Counted from the first letter of the stretch, positions 41,373 to 50,775 are shown. The stretch is DNA of 64,000 bases from Heliomarina baculiformis (GCF_019966545.1 NZ_JAIMIC010000003.1:62001-126000), one strand, 5' to 3'. Made by a program: numbers and translations. Notes: a model not told the origin generated them from the letters alone.

Positions 41373-44300
41373 TTACGCTGCCCAGATTTTGCAGAGAGTC
41401 GCTTTGGTTTCTTGCATCTGGGTCACCGAGTCATAGCCATAGGTCTGCGCGACGTTGGTACTTTCGCCAAGCACATAGGGGTCCGCGCCTTCGGGGTATT
41501 TGTCCCGCAGATCGACACCCTCGAAATGGCCACCAAAGTGGAAGGGCATGAAGGCCACGCCCGCACCTACCCGGTTGGTGACCATCGCCATCACCTTGAC
41601 CTTGCCGCCTTCCGGGCCTTCGACCCAGACCTGCGCGCCGTCCCGGACCCCAAGGTTATTGGCATCGCGGGTGTTGATCTCGACGAACATGTCCTGCTGC
41701 AATTCAGCCAGCCACGGGTTGGAACGTGTCTCGTCCCCGCCGCCTTCGTATTCGACCAGACGACCCGATGTCAGGATGATTGGATATTCCTCGGAGAAGT
41801 CGTTCTTCTGGATCGACGCGTACATGGTCGGCAGACGATAGAACTTGCGGTCTTCATAGGTCGGATAATCCGCCACCAGATCGCGCCGGTTCGAATAAAG
41901 CGGCTCGCGGTGGACAGGCACCGGATCGGGGAAGGTCCAGACCACGGCGCGGGCCTTGGCGTTGCCGAAGGGCGCGCAGCCATGGGCGATCGCGACCCGC
42001 TGGATTCCGCCCGAGAGGTCGGTCTTCCAGTTGATCGCGGCGACCTTCTCGTCATAGTCTGACGGGAAGGGCGACATCGACTGTTCGCCGACCTCCTCGT
42101 TCGAGGCCTGATCGCCGCTGGGCGAAGTAGTGCCGTCGTCGCCGTCATCGCTTTCACCGACCGTGGCATCAAGCCCCTGGAACCCGACGATGCTGCCCAT
42201 GGTGATCTTTTCCTCGCGGGTTAAATCGCCGTCCCAGCCCAGATCCACCAGCATCTGGTAGGTGAACTCGGGGTAGCCGTCCTCGATTTCCGATCCGACG
42301 GAATAGACACCCTCGGCCAGCAGGTTCTCGCCGTCGCGTTCCACCCCGAAACGGGCGCGGAAGGTCAGGCCGCCCTCGGCCACAGGTTTCGACATGTCGT
42401 ACAGGTTCGGCGTGCCGGGGTGGTTGATCTCGGCCGTGCCCCAGCAGGGCCACGGCAGACCGTAATAGTCGCCATCGGCAGGACCGCCGACCGCCTGCAG
42501 CGTGGTGCGGTCAAAGGTCTGCTGGTTTGCCATGTGCATCTTGAGCCGTTCAGGCGTCTGCCCGGTATAGCCGATGGTCCACATGCCCTTGTTGATCTCG
42601 CGCAGCGTGCTTTCGACGTTGGGCGTGTTCGCATCATCCATCTCGATGTTGCGGAACAGGCGGTCGGCAAAGCCGAACTTGTTCGCGAACAGGCCGATGA
42701 TCTCATGGTCGGGCTTGGATTCGAACAGCGGCTGTACCACCTGTTCGCGCCACTGAAGCGACCGGTTCGAAGCGGTCACCGAGCCGCGCGTTTCGAACTG
42801 GGTCGCGGCCGGCAGCAGGTAGACGCCATCGGTGCGGTCGTTCATCACGGCGGAAACGGTCGGGTAGGGATCGATCACGACAAGCATGTCGAGCTTTTCC
42901 ATCGCCGTCTTCATTTCCTTCATCCGGGTTTGCGAGTTCGGCGCATGACCCCAAAGGACCATGGCCCGTACCGGGTTCGGCTGATCTGTGTTGGCCGGAT
43001 CTTCCAGGACGCCGTCGATCCAGCGGCTGACCGGGATGCCGGTCAGGGTGCACAGGTTCTGATCCTCGCCCTCCTCGCCCTTGACGGTGGCGAACTGGCC
43101 TTTCAGCCAGTCCAGATCTTCGCCCCAGACGCGTGCCCAATGCGCCCATGCGCCATCGGACAGCCCGTAATAGCCGGGCAGGGTGTGCGACAGCACGCCA
43201 AGGTCGGTCGCGCCCTGCACGTTGTCATGGCCGCGGAAGATGTTGGTGCCGCCGCCTGCTGTGCCCATGTTCCCCAGCGCCAGTTGCAGGATGCAATAGG
43301 CGCGGGTGTTGTTATTGCCGGTGGTGTGCTGGGTCCCGCCCATGCACCAGATCACCGTCCCGGGGCGGTTGTTCGCCAGCGTCCGCGCCACGCGCTTGAG
43401 CTGGCTGCCCGGTACGCCGGTCACGCGCTCGGTTTCCTCGGGCGTCCATTTTTTTACCTCGTCGCGGATCTGGTCCATGCCCCAAACACGGGTGCGGATG
43501 AATTCCTTGTCCTCCCATCCGTTCTCGAAAAGATGCCAGAGGATGCCCCAGACCAGCGCCACGTCGCTGCCCGGGCGCAGCCGGACGAATTCGTCCGCAT
43601 GGGCCGCCGTGCGCGTGAAACGCGGATCGCAGACGATCAGCGGCGCGTTGTTCTGCTCTTTCGCCTTCAGCAGGTGCTGGAGCGAGACCGGATGCGCCTC
43701 GGCAGGGTTGCCGCCGATGATGAAGATCGCCTTGGAGTTATGGATATCGTTGTAGCTGTTGGTCATGGCGCCGTAGCCCCATGTGTTCGCAACACCCGCA
43801 ACGGTGGTGGAGTGGCAGATCCGCGCCTGGTGGTCGACGTTGTTCGTGCCCCAGTAGGCGGCGAACTTGCGGAACAGATAGGCCTGTTCATTGGAATGCT
43901 TGGCCGAGCCGAGCCAGTAGACGCTGTCGGGGCCGCTTTCCTCGCGGATCACGTTCATCTGGTCGCCGATCTCGTTGATCGCGTCTTCCCAGCTGATCCG
44001 GGTCCATTCGCCGCCGACTTTTTTCATCGGGTACTTGAGCCGCCGCTCCCCATGGGCGTGCTCGCGCACCGATGCGCCTTTTGCGCAATGGGCGCCAAGG
44101 TTGAACGGGCTGTCCCAGCCGGGTTCCTGTCCGGTCCAGACGCCGTTTTCGACCTCGGCAATCACCGTGCAGCCGACCGAGCAATGGGTGCAGACCGATT
44201 TGATGGTTTCAACCGCCGTCTGCGCCGCAGATTGCGCCGTGGCGCGGGTGACGGTACCGCCGGTTGCTCCGACCGCTGCAAGGCCCCCGATGGCCAGCCC

Positions 44301-44408
44301 CGAGCCGCGCAGAAAGGCGCGGCGGTCAACGGTACTTTCCCCGACACGGGAAAGAACACTTGTCCGCTGCGGGCGTCGCGCCACCCCGTTGGTCTTTTTC
44401 CTCAGCAT
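41373..44408 (-). CDS. fdhA: Formate dehydrogenase alpha subunit, Cys-type, Tat-exported
   Basis: The ATG at 44408, behind GGAGGACAAG, gives 1011 residues. It starts with a Tat signal (STVDRRAFLRGSGLAIGGLA). A [4Fe-4S] cluster follows at C73, C76, C80 and C108. The active-site position that is selenocysteine in some homologues is C198 in ARICHSTTVAGVANTWGYGA. Molybdopterin-binding segments are seen throughout (FIIGGNPAEAHPVSLQHLLK and GGTNIFRGHDNVQGATD). An acidic, low-complexity insert (GESDDGDDGTTSPSGDQASN) lies near residue 800. The enzyme would oxidise formate in the periplasm with W- or Mo-bis-MGD; nearby tup genes favour tungsten. Confidence 0.95.
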   Translation of the reverse strand: MLRKKTNGVARRPQRTSVLSRVGESTVDRRAFLRGSGLAIGGLAAVGATGGTVTRATAQSAAQTAVETIKSVCTHCSVGCTVIAEVENGVWTGQEPGWDSPFNLGAHCAKGASVREHAHGERRLKYPMKKVGGEWTRISWEDAINEIGDQMNVIREESGPDSVYWLGSAKHSNEQAYLFRKFAAYWGTNNVDHQARICHSTTVAGVANTWGYGAMTNSYNDIHNSKAIFIIGGNPAEAHPVSLQHLLKAKEQNNAPLIVCDPRFTRTAAHADEFVRLRPGSDVALVWGILWHLFENGWEDKEFIRTRVWGMDQIRDEVKKWTPEETERVTGVPGSQLKRVARTLANNRPGTVIWCMGGTQHTTGNNNTRAYCILQLALGNMGTAGGGTNIFRGHDNVQGATDLGVLSHTLPGYYGLSDGAWAHWARVWGEDLDWLKGQFATVKGEEGEDQNLCTLTGIPVSRWIDGVLEDPANTDQPNPVRAMVLWGHAPNSQTRMKEMKTAMEKLDMLVVIDPYPTVSAVMNDRTDGVYLLPAATQFETRGSVTASNRSLQWREQVVQPLFESKPDHEIIGLFANKFGFADRLFRNIEMDDANTPNVESTLREINKGMWTIGYTGQTPERLKMHMANQQTFDRTTLQAVGGPADGDYYGLPWPCWGTAEINHPGTPNLYDMSKPVAEGGLTFRARFGVERDGENLLAEGVYSVGSEIEDGYPEFTYQMLVDLGWDGDLTREEKITMGSIVGFQGLDATVGESDDGDDGTTSPSGDQASNEEVGEQSMSPFPSDYDEKVAAINWKTDLSGGIQRVAIAHGCAPFGNAKARAVVWTFPDPVPVHREPLYSNRRDLVADYPTYEDRKFYRLPTMYASIQKNDFSEEYPIILTSGRLVEYEGGGDETRSNPWLAELQQDMFVEINTRDANNLGVRDGAQVWVEGPEGGKVKVMAMVTNRVGAGVAFMPFHFGGHFEGVDLRDKYPEGADPYVLGESTNVAQTYGYDSVTQMQETKATLCKIWAA

Positions 44409-44562
44409 CTTCTTGTCCTCCAAAGCTCGCCGTTTCGCTCGGCTGGCATGGTTCCTGTTCTTCTCCTCCCGCGTGATGGCCAAACCAAGCCACTGCGGGG
44501 GCGATCTCCGTCACCGGTCATCCGCGACACCATTCGCGGGCGCCTCGGTGCCCATCATGAAA

Positions 44563-44754
44563 CTAGAAGCGGGCGCTTTCGTAATAGGCCCGGGTATGTT
44601 CGGTATCCTGTAGCCGCGTCTCATTGACGGGGGCCTCGGCGGCCTGCGCCTCGGTCCCGCTCATCGCGGCGGCAGCCACGGCGGCGGGGGCCGCAGTTCC
44701 GGCAAGTTTCAGAAAATCGCGGCGGCTTGCACCGTCTTCGTTTTTCTTGGTCAT
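44563..44754 (-). CDS. Small Tat-signal protein of the formate dehydrogenase locus
   Basis: This 63-residue protein consists of a Tat signal (GASRRDFLKLAGTAAPAAVA, then an Ala-rich helix) and a short tail (NETRLQDTEHTRAYYESARF). Such peptides occur directly in front of formate dehydrogenase alpha genes in many proteobacteria. They may escort the enzyme or its export. It ends 154 bp before the alpha start and lies 69 bp behind the TorD gene. Confidence 0.85.
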   Translation of the reverse strand: MTKKNEDGASRRDFLKLAGTAAPAAVAAAAMSGTEAQAAEAPVNETRLQDTEHTRAYYESARF

Positions 44755-44823
44755 CGGGGTCTCCTCCCTTCCTTTTCTTCTTCCTTCATCCTGCCCCGTT
44801 CATCAAGGCAGGTACCGCGCCGG

Positions 44824-45432
44824 TCAGGCTGCGGCCATGCGGAAACCTTCTTTTTCGATTTCCATGTAATTGCGTCCAATTGCCCCGACCGAGGCGTAAA
44901 ACACCGAATTCTTCGCTGCTTCGAGATCGGCAAAGAAATGCGCGGCCCAGGGGCCGATGTGCCGATTCCAGAATTCCTGCTGTGTCGCGAGGCCTGCGGG
45001 CTGGCCAAAGCGACCGGCGATCATGCCGCCCATCATCTCCATCAGTGAGGCGATGTTGTCTTCGGGCTCATAGACGTTCGGGGCGCGGGTGATGCCGCGC
45101 GCCGCCATGTCCGAGCGCAACTGGGCCAAGGGTTTTTCGTTCAGGAACCCGGTCAGGTAGTAGCTGGCATAGGGGAGCAGTTCACCGCGCCCCAGCCCGA
45201 TGAAAAGCGCGTTGAACTCTCGTTCCGCCGCGGCGGGCTTCGTCACGTGGGCGACCCGCGCCAGCCCGCTGATGGACTGGCCAAGGGCGGTGTCATCGCC
45301 CGAAAGAGTTGCCGTTTGCGTCAGGACCGTCTGCGATGGGGGACGGGCCAGCAATAGCCCGAGATAATCGTATAGATCGGCGCGCATCCGGTCTTCTTCT
45401 GCAATTTCAATCATTTCAGATGTGTCGTTCAT
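44824..45432 (-). CDS. TorD/DmsD-family molybdoenzyme chaperone
   Basis: This 202-residue helical protein has the family pattern RMRADLYDYLGLLLARPPSQ near the start and PYASYYLTGFLNEKPLAQLR in the middle, followed by EPEDNIASLMEMMGGMIAGR. The acidic EPEDNIA segment is typical for binding Tat signal peptides. It probably guards the formate dehydrogenase alpha subunit until the cofactor is inserted. It overlaps the DUF3306 gene by ATGA, so the three accessory genes are coupled. Confidence 0.9.
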   Translation of the reverse strand: MNDTSEMIEIAEEDRMRADLYDYLGLLLARPPSQTVLTQTATLSGDDTALGQSISGLARVAHVTKPAAAEREFNALFIGLGRGELLPYASYYLTGFLNEKPLAQLRSDMAARGITRAPNVYEPEDNIASLMEMMGGMIAGRFGQPAGLATQQEFWNRHIGPWAAHFFADLEAAKNSVFYASVGAIGRNYMEIEKEGFRMAAA

Positions 45433-46010
45433 GCGCTTTCCGCCTGGGTATCCTGTGGCGTCGTCTCTGCAAAGCGGAACCGCATGCGCCGGGGGCGTCG
45501 GTCTTCGACAACCTCTGCCGGTCGCGCCGTGGTCTCGGCTTGTACCGCTGGTGCCGGTTCGGGTTCGGTCTCTGCCACCAGTTCTTCAGGCGTCTCTTCG
45601 AACTCTTCCACGTCAGCGTCGCGCGCCATCGCCTTGATATGCGACAGCATTCCCTTGCCAACCTGATAGGTCGTCTGCAGGTTTTCGACCACCGTGGCGC
45701 TGTCGGTAAAATCCTCGCCATATTCGACAAGGCCGTCCACATTCGCCAGCACCGGATTGACTTTCCACAACCGGCGCAGGGCCATGCGCCGCAGATGCTC
45801 CGGCACGGCCTTGGCCATGAAGGCGCGGATATCGTCGCCCGCTTGCAATGTTTCCGGGTCGGGCAGGCCCAGTTCCGCCAACAGGGTGGCGTCGTCCTTT
45901 TCGGCTACCACATCCTCGCGGATCTGCGCCTCGGCCATTACTTGCGCGGCATTTTCCTCGGCCCTGACGGCTGCCTTTCGGCGGCTCCAGAAATCTTTCC
46001 GCGCGGTCAT
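45429..46010 (-). CDS. DUF3306 domain protein
   Basis: The 193-residue protein starts with a charged segment (KDFWSRRKAAVRAEENAAQV). The DUF3306 core is visible (DIRAFMAKAVPEHLRRMALR, then RLWKVNPVLANVDGLVEYGE, DFTDSATVVENLQTTYQVGK). An acidic, disordered C-terminal tail follows. DUF3306 and DUF3305 genes occur together with formate dehydrogenase genes, but no activity is known. It overlaps its neighbours on both sides by four bases. Confidence 0.88.
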   Translation of the reverse strand: MTARKDFWSRRKAAVRAEENAAQVMAEAQIREDVVAEKDDATLLAELGLPDPETLQAGDDIRAFMAKAVPEHLRRMALRRLWKVNPVLANVDGLVEYGEDFTDSATVVENLQTTYQVGKGMLSHIKAMARDADVEEFEETPEELVAETEPEPAPAVQAETTARPAEVVEDRRPRRMRFRFAETTPQDTQAESA

Positions 46011-46564
46011 GGCATCATCCTTCGCGGCGCGCGATACACATCGGAAACCTGACGGATGCGCGCATCGCCCTTTCCGTCTTCGGTCAGGTCCACGCGTTTT
46101 TTATCGCGCCGACGCTTAACAAAAGCTTCATCTTCGTGATGCTCCTGGGCAAAGCGGCGCACCCATGCGGCCAGACCGTCGGGCATCGCCACCTTTTCGA
46201 CGATATCCTCGCCGTTATCCGCGTAATCCTGCCCCTCATAGGGCGAAGCGGTCACCAACAGGACCTCCAGCGGCTTGTTGCGATCAGTGCTTTCGCGCAG
46301 AACCACGTAGATCGATGGCACATTGTCCGCGAGGTTCGTGAGGTATGCTTCGGTATCCGTGGCCCAGAGAGTCAGCGCCTTTGTTGCCGCGTGATACTCG
46401 ACCGTTTCGCCATCGCAGCGCAGCTCTGCCCAATCGGCCGGACGCGCGCCCGGCAGCACGGCGACCGCACGCCAGTGCCATTTCGCCCAGCGGGTCACAC
46501 CGGGCATTCTGCGAATGACGATGCCCAGCGGCATCTCCGCGCGAATGGTCGTCGTTTCGATCAA
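46007..46564 (-). CDS. DUF3305 domain protein
   Basis: The 185-residue frame has a TTG start (MIETTTIRAEMPLGIVIRRM); an ATG ten codons later is the alternative. The core matches the DUF3305 pattern (PGVTRWAKWHWRAVAVLPGA, then the segments EYHAATKALTLWATDTEAYL and TNLADNVPSIYVVLRESTDR). The C-terminal 50 residues are basic (KRRRDKKRVDLTEDGKGDAR). It is the first gene of the minus-strand accessory operon and lies divergent from the ferredoxin-like gene. Confidence 0.85.
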   Translation of the reverse strand: MIETTTIRAEMPLGIVIRRMPGVTRWAKWHWRAVAVLPGARPADWAELRCDGETVEYHAATKALTLWATDTEAYLTNLADNVPSIYVVLRESTDRNKPLEVLLVTASPYEGQDYADNGEDIVEKVAMPDGLAAWVRRFAQEHHEDEAFVKRRRDKKRVDLTEDGKGDARIRQVSDVYRAPRRMMP

Positions 46565-46654
46565 GGCTATGCTTTCGTTGGCTTATGATCTGGGCAACTG
46601 GCCCGACTATGTAACTTTTCATCCCGATGGCCAAGCCTCATTCGTGGAAAGTGA

Positions 46655-46667
46655 TCAGATTTTCTGA
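46655..46667. promoter_or_regulatory. Short palindrome between the divergent formate dehydrogenase operons
   Basis: TCAGATTTTCTGA is a perfect palindromic 5-3-5 arrangement, with GATCAGA/TCTGACC extending it imperfectly. It lies 91 bp from the DUF3305 start and 120 bp before the ferredoxin-like gene, in a position where one site could control both operons. Confidence 0.3.
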
Positions 46668-46786
46668 CCAGTTCGGGGTGGCAGCGGCGGCCCGGATCGC
46701 GCTAGTGTCATCCAGAAGCGGCGTGGCAGGAAAAATGACCGCACAGCGGTACACTGTTCCGCGCAGACCCGAGGGGAGAGCAGGGA

Positions 46787-48739
46787 ATGACAGGCAAGAT
46801 AATTCTGTGCGATTGCGCGGGCAGTCAGCGTCTTGACGTGGATGCGATCGAGGCAGGCGGGCTGACCTGTTCCCGCGTCCATACAGCACTTTGCACCCAT
46901 GAAATCACCAAGGCGGCGCGCTTTCTGACCGAACCTGACGTCACCATCGCCTGCGGGCAGGAACAGGCGGTGTTCGAGGATCTTGCTGCAGAGCTCGGCG
47001 TCGAGGCACCCGGGTTCGTCGATCTGCGCGACCGCGCGGGCTGGTCAGAGGAGGGCGCGAAAGCGGGGCCGAAAATGGCGGCCCTCGTCGCCGAATCCCA
47101 GTTGCCATCCGCACAGTCGCAAAGTTTCGATGTAATCAGCGAAGGCGTCTGCCTTGTCTTTGGCACGGCGCGTGCCGCGCTCCCCATGGCCGAGATGCTG
47201 GCAGAGTCGCTCGCCGTTACTGTGGTGCTGACCGACGAGGCGGAACCGCCAATGGACCGCCGGTTTGACTGCGTCCGGGGGCATATCCGTCGTCTGATCG
47301 GCGCTCTGGGCGGGTTCCGTGTAGAAATCGACGGTTTCCAAGAGCTTGAGCCCGGCGGGCGTGGCGAATTCACCTTTGCTCCGCCGCGCGACGGGGCGGA
47401 ATCGGAATGCGATATCGTCATCGACGTGACCGGCGATACGCCCCTCGTCCCCGCGCCGAAGAAACGCGACGGCTACCTGCGCGCCGATCCGCGTGATCCG
47501 CTGGCGCTGTCGCGTCTGGCTTTCGATGCGGTGCAGCTTGTCGGGACTTTTGAAAAACCGCTTTACGTGCGGCTCGACCCATCGCTCTGCGCCCATTCCC
47601 GCGCCGGGCAGACCGGTTGCTCCAACTGCCTTGATATCTGTCCGACCGGCGCGATCTTGCCCGATGGCGACCACGTGGCGATTGATCCGGGAATCTGCGC
47701 GGGTTGTGGCGCCTGCGCGGCCCTGTGCCCCTCGACGGCGATCACCTATGATGACCCGCCGCTGTCGCATCTTGTCTCGCGTCTTCAGGTACTTGCGGGC
47801 ACCTATTCATCTTCCGCAGGTAACGCGCCCCGGCTCTTGGTCCATGAAAAACACGGGGCTGAGATGATCCGCTTGTCGGCGCGTTTCGGTCGCGGGCTTC
47901 CGGCGGATGTCATCCCGTTTGAGCTCGAGGTGATCTCGGGCTTTGGCCATGCCGAGATGCTGGCAGCGCTGGCCCTCGGGTTCAGCGATGTCACCATCCT
48001 GCTGGCCCCGACAACCGACCGCGACGCTCTGACCCGCGAGAGCGTGCTCTGCGAGGCCAATGCGGGTTCTGGCCGCGTCACACTGCTTGATGAAAGCGAT
48101 CCTGACCGGATGAGCTATGCGCTGTACGCCGCTGAAAACCAAGAAAATATCGCCAAGCCGATCCTGCCCCTGGGCAATCGTCGCCAGATCGCGCGGCTTT
48201 CGGCGCAGGCGTTGAACCGAAGCGCCGAGGCTCCGCTGCCCCTGCCGGAAAACGCGCCCTATGGCGCAGTGCTGGTGGATACGGATGCTTGCACACTCTG
48301 CCTTAGCTGCGTGTCACTGTGCCCGTCGGGGGCTTTGATGGATAACCCCGACATGCCGCAGCTCCGGTTTCAGGAGGATGCCTGCCTGCAATGCGGTCTC
48401 TGCCGCAACATCTGCCCCGAGGATGCGATCACGCTCGAACCACGTCTGGACCTGAGCGAAGCTGCGCTGACTCAGAAAATCCTGAACGAGGAAGAACCTT
48501 TTGCCTGCGTCGAATGCGGATCGCTCTTTGGCGTGAAATCCACCATCGAGCGGGTGATGGAAAAGCTCTCGGGCACCCATCCGATGTTTGCCACGACGGC
48601 GCAGGCGCGGATGATCCAGATGTGCGACAATTGCCGGGTGAACGCGCAGTTCCAGAGCGATGACAATCCGTTCAAGGGCAAGGAACGGCCACGGCCGCGC
48701 ACCACGGACGATTATCTGAACGCGCGACGCGATCACTAA
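46787..48739 (+). CDS. Multi-cluster 4Fe-4S protein of the formate dehydrogenase locus
   Basis: The 650-residue protein has an N-terminal domain with paired cysteines (ILCDCAGSQ, SRVHTALCTHEI). Two ferredoxin pairs lie in the middle and C-terminal parts: GCSNCLDICPTGAILPDGDH with CAGCGACAALCPSTAITYDD, and CTLCLSCVSLCPSGALMDN with CLQCGLCRNICPEDAITLEP. A late CxxC (FACVECGSLFG) and MCDNCRV follow. Proteins of this layout accompany DUF3305/DUF3306 and formate dehydrogenase genes and may carry electrons or help assembly. It starts the plus-strand operon. Confidence 0.88.
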   Translation: MTGKIILCDCAGSQRLDVDAIEAGGLTCSRVHTALCTHEITKAARFLTEPDVTIACGQEQAVFEDLAAELGVEAPGFVDLRDRAGWSEEGAKAGPKMAALVAESQLPSAQSQSFDVISEGVCLVFGTARAALPMAEMLAESLAVTVVLTDEAEPPMDRRFDCVRGHIRRLIGALGGFRVEIDGFQELEPGGRGEFTFAPPRDGAESECDIVIDVTGDTPLVPAPKKRDGYLRADPRDPLALSRLAFDAVQLVGTFEKPLYVRLDPSLCAHSRAGQTGCSNCLDICPTGAILPDGDHVAIDPGICAGCGACAALCPSTAITYDDPPLSHLVSRLQVLAGTYSSSAGNAPRLLVHEKHGAEMIRLSARFGRGLPADVIPFELEVISGFGHAEMLAALALGFSDVTILLAPTTDRDALTRESVLCEANAGSGRVTLLDESDPDRMSYALYAAENQENIAKPILPLGNRRQIARLSAQALNRSAEAPLPLPENAPYGAVLVDTDACTLCLSCVSLCPSGALMDNPDMPQLRFQEDACLQCGLCRNICPEDAITLEPRLDLSEAALTQKILNEEEPFACVECGSLFGVKSTIERVMEKLSGTHPMFATTAQARMIQMCDNCRVNAQFQSDDNPFKGKERPRPRTTDDYLNARRDH

Positions 48740-48811
48740 ACCAACTGGGGGCTGGCGGAGGCTGCGCCTCTCAGGCAGAACGTACCTGATCACGATAAAG
48801 GAGAACGGGTG

Positions 48812-49006
48812 ATGAGCGACGATTTCAACATGTCGATGCGCAAGTTCCTGAAACAGGTTGGCGTGACCAGCCAGCAGGCCATCGAGGAAGGGCTGCGCAA
48901 CAAGGATGCCAAGCCGGGTGACAGTTTCACGGCCAAGGTGGTGCTGACGGTTGACGGGCTGGATGTCCATCACGAGGTCACCGGGACGATCAAAGGGAAC
49001 GAGTAA
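48812..49006 (+). CDS. DUF6494 family small protein
   Basis: The ATG at 48812, with AAAGGAGAAC upstream, gives 64 residues: MSDDFNMSMRKFLKQVGVTS, then QQAIEEGLRNKDAKPGDSFT and a final strand region DGLDVHHEVTGTIKGNE. It matches the small family named DUF6494 by recollection. It lies three bases before the Mrp ATPase gene. Its role is unknown; co-location with formate dehydrogenase and Fe-S genes is the main hint. Confidence 0.8.
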   Translation: MSDDFNMSMRKFLKQVGVTSQQAIEEGLRNKDAKPGDSFTAKVVLTVDGLDVHHEVTGTIKGNE

Positions 49007-49009
49007 GAC

Positions 49010-50071
49010 ATGGCAAGCCGGGACGCGGTTCTCGCGGAACTGAAGAATATCAAGGATCCGGTCAGCGGCAGTGACATCGTCGCCGCCGGTATCGTGCGGG
49101 CGCTGAATGTCGAGGACGGGCAGGTGCGTTTCGTGCTGGAAATCGACCCGGCCCGCGCCGAGGCGATGGAACCGGTGCGCGCCGAGGCCGAAGCCCGCGT
49201 CAAGGCACTGCCCGGGGTCGAAAAGGCCTCGGTCATGATGACGGCCCATAGCCAGAAGGCGCCGCCCGAGCTGAAACCCAAGCCCAAGCCTTCGGCGACA
49301 CCGCCGCAGCGGGTGGCCGGGGTGGATCACATCATCGCCATCGCCAGCGGCAAGGGCGGGGTGGGCAAATCCACCGTCGCTGCGAATCTCGCCGTGGCGC
49401 TGGCCGCCGAAGGCCGCCGCGTCGGGCTGCTCGATGCGGATGTTTACGGACCGTCCCAACCCCGCATGCTGGGGGTGAGCGGCCGTCCCGCGTCGCCCGA
49501 TGGCAAGATCATCCTGCCGCTGCGCAACCATGGCGTCACCATGATGTCGATGGGCCTGATGACGAACGAGGATCAGGCAGTCGTCTGGCGTGGCCCAATG
49601 CTGATGGGCGCGCTGCAGCAGATGATGAACCAGGTACAATGGGGTGCCCTCGACATCCTGTTGATCGACCTGCCGCCCGGCACTGGGGACGTGCAGCTGA
49701 CCCTCAGCCAGAAGTTCGAGATTGACGGCGCCATCATCGTCTCGACCCCGCAGGACGTCGCGCTGCTGGATGCGCGGAAGGGCATCGACATGTTCCGTCA
49801 GCTCAAGACGCCGATCCTTGGCATGATCGAGAACATGAGCACGCATATCTGCTCGAACTGCGGGCATGAGGAACACGTCTTTGGTCATGGCGGCGTCAAG
49901 GCCGAGGCCGAGAAGCTGGGCGTGCCGCTTCTGGCGGAAATCCCGCTGCACCTTGATATTCGCACCGCCGCCGATAGTGGCGCGCCGATCGTGGCGACCA
50001 GCCCAGACAGTGCGCAAGCCGCAGCATTCCGGGGCGTGGCGCGGGATCTGGTGGCGCGGGGCCTCGCGTGA
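49010..50071 (+). CDS. apbC: Mrp/NBP35-type iron-sulfur carrier ATPase
   Basis: This 353-residue P-loop protein has an N-terminal MIP18/DUF59-like domain (residues 1-90, REAVLAEL-type start SRDAVLAELKNIKDPVSGSD) and the deviant Walker A IASGKGGVGKSTVAANLAVA. Walker B is DILLIDLPPGTGDVQLTLSQ, and the cluster-binding cysteines are in HICSNCGHEEHVFGHGG. Mrp proteins carry [4Fe-4S] clusters to target apoproteins. Its position with the Fe-S-rich formate dehydrogenase genes suggests maturation of those subunits, although a housekeeping role is also possible. Confidence 0.93.
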   Translation: MASRDAVLAELKNIKDPVSGSDIVAAGIVRALNVEDGQVRFVLEIDPARAEAMEPVRAEAEARVKALPGVEKASVMMTAHSQKAPPELKPKPKPSATPPQRVAGVDHIIAIASGKGGVGKSTVAANLAVALAAEGRRVGLLDADVYGPSQPRMLGVSGRPASPDGKIILPLRNHGVTMMSMGLMTNEDQAVVWRGPMLMGALQQMMNQVQWGALDILLIDLPPGTGDVQLTLSQKFEIDGAIIVSTPQDVALLDARKGIDMFRQLKTPILGMIENMSTHICSNCGHEEHVFGHGGVKAEAEKLGVPLLAEIPLHLDIRTAADSGAPIVATSPDSAQAAAFRGVARDLVARGLA

Positions 50072-50775
50072 ACCAAGGGCTCAGCCTGCCGCCGCTGCTG
50101 GTGGGCGAGCCCGCTTCGGGCGCCGACCCGATGTCGCGCGCCCGCGCTTTGGCGGCGCAAGGCTGCGATGGCGGCACGCTGGTCCATGACATCCAGCCCG
50201 ACCGGCTGCGCGCGGCGCTGATTGTCGCGCCAGAGGTGCCGCTTGCCGATGCCATGGCGATGCTGCCGATCTGCGCGGTCGGGTTCCAGAACGCCTTGGG
50301 CGCACTGGCACCGCCCGAAGTGGCGGTGCATCTGACATGGACGGGTGACATTCTGGTCAATGGCGCACGTTGCGGCGCGTTCCGGGTCGCGGGGTCGACG
50401 CTGGATTTACAGGCCGTGCCCGACTGGCTGATCGTCGCGATCGATCTGACCATTCAACTAAACACCGATGATCCCGGCGTCTCCCCCGACAAGACATCGC
50501 TCTACGAAGAAGGCTGCGCCGAAATCGATCCGGTCCGCCTCTGCGAGGCCTGGGCCCGTCATACGCTGGTCTGGATCAACCGCTGGACAGACGAAGGCAA
50601 CGCGCCTGTTCATGCTGACTGGGTGCCGCTGCTGGAAGGCGTCGGCAAACCCGTCACGCAGGGCGGCTATCAGGGGGAATTCCTTGGAGTGGACGAAAAA
50701 TTTGGCATGCTGATCCGCGACGATGAAACCACGCAACTGCTGCCGCTGACGACACTGCTGGAGACAGACACATGA
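50068..50775 (+). CDS. Biotin/lipoate-ligase-fold protein with DUF4444 domain
   Basis: This 235-residue protein starts with GTG overlapping the Mrp stop (GTGA). The N-terminal ~150 residues keep parts of the biotin/lipoate A/B ligase fold (LRAALIVAPEVPLADAMAML, then WTGDILVNGARCGAFRVAGS). The C-terminal ~65 residues (KPVTQGGYQGEFLGVDEKFG, then MLIRDDETTQLLPLTTLLE) match the DUF4444 type. The fold's lysine-binding loop is not obviously complete, so true ligase activity is uncertain. It probably works with the Mrp and DUF6505 proteins encoded in the same overlap-coupled set. Confidence 0.82.
   Translation: MNQGLSLPPLLVGEPASGADPMSRARALAAQGCDGGTLVHDIQPDRLRAALIVAPEVPLADAMAMLPICAVGFQNALGALAPPEVAVHLTWTGDILVNGARCGAFRVAGSTLDLQAVPDWLIVAIDLTIQLNTDDPGVSPDKTSLYEEGCAEIDPVRLCEAWARHTLVWINRWTDEGNAPVHADWVPLLEGVGKPVTQGGYQGEFLGVDEKFGMLIRDDETTQLLPLTTLLETDT

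Noticed and set aside
42420-44627. Plus-strand frame of 735 codons opposite formate dehydrogenase alpha
   Set aside because: It lies over the alpha-subunit gene, which has all cofactor motifs.
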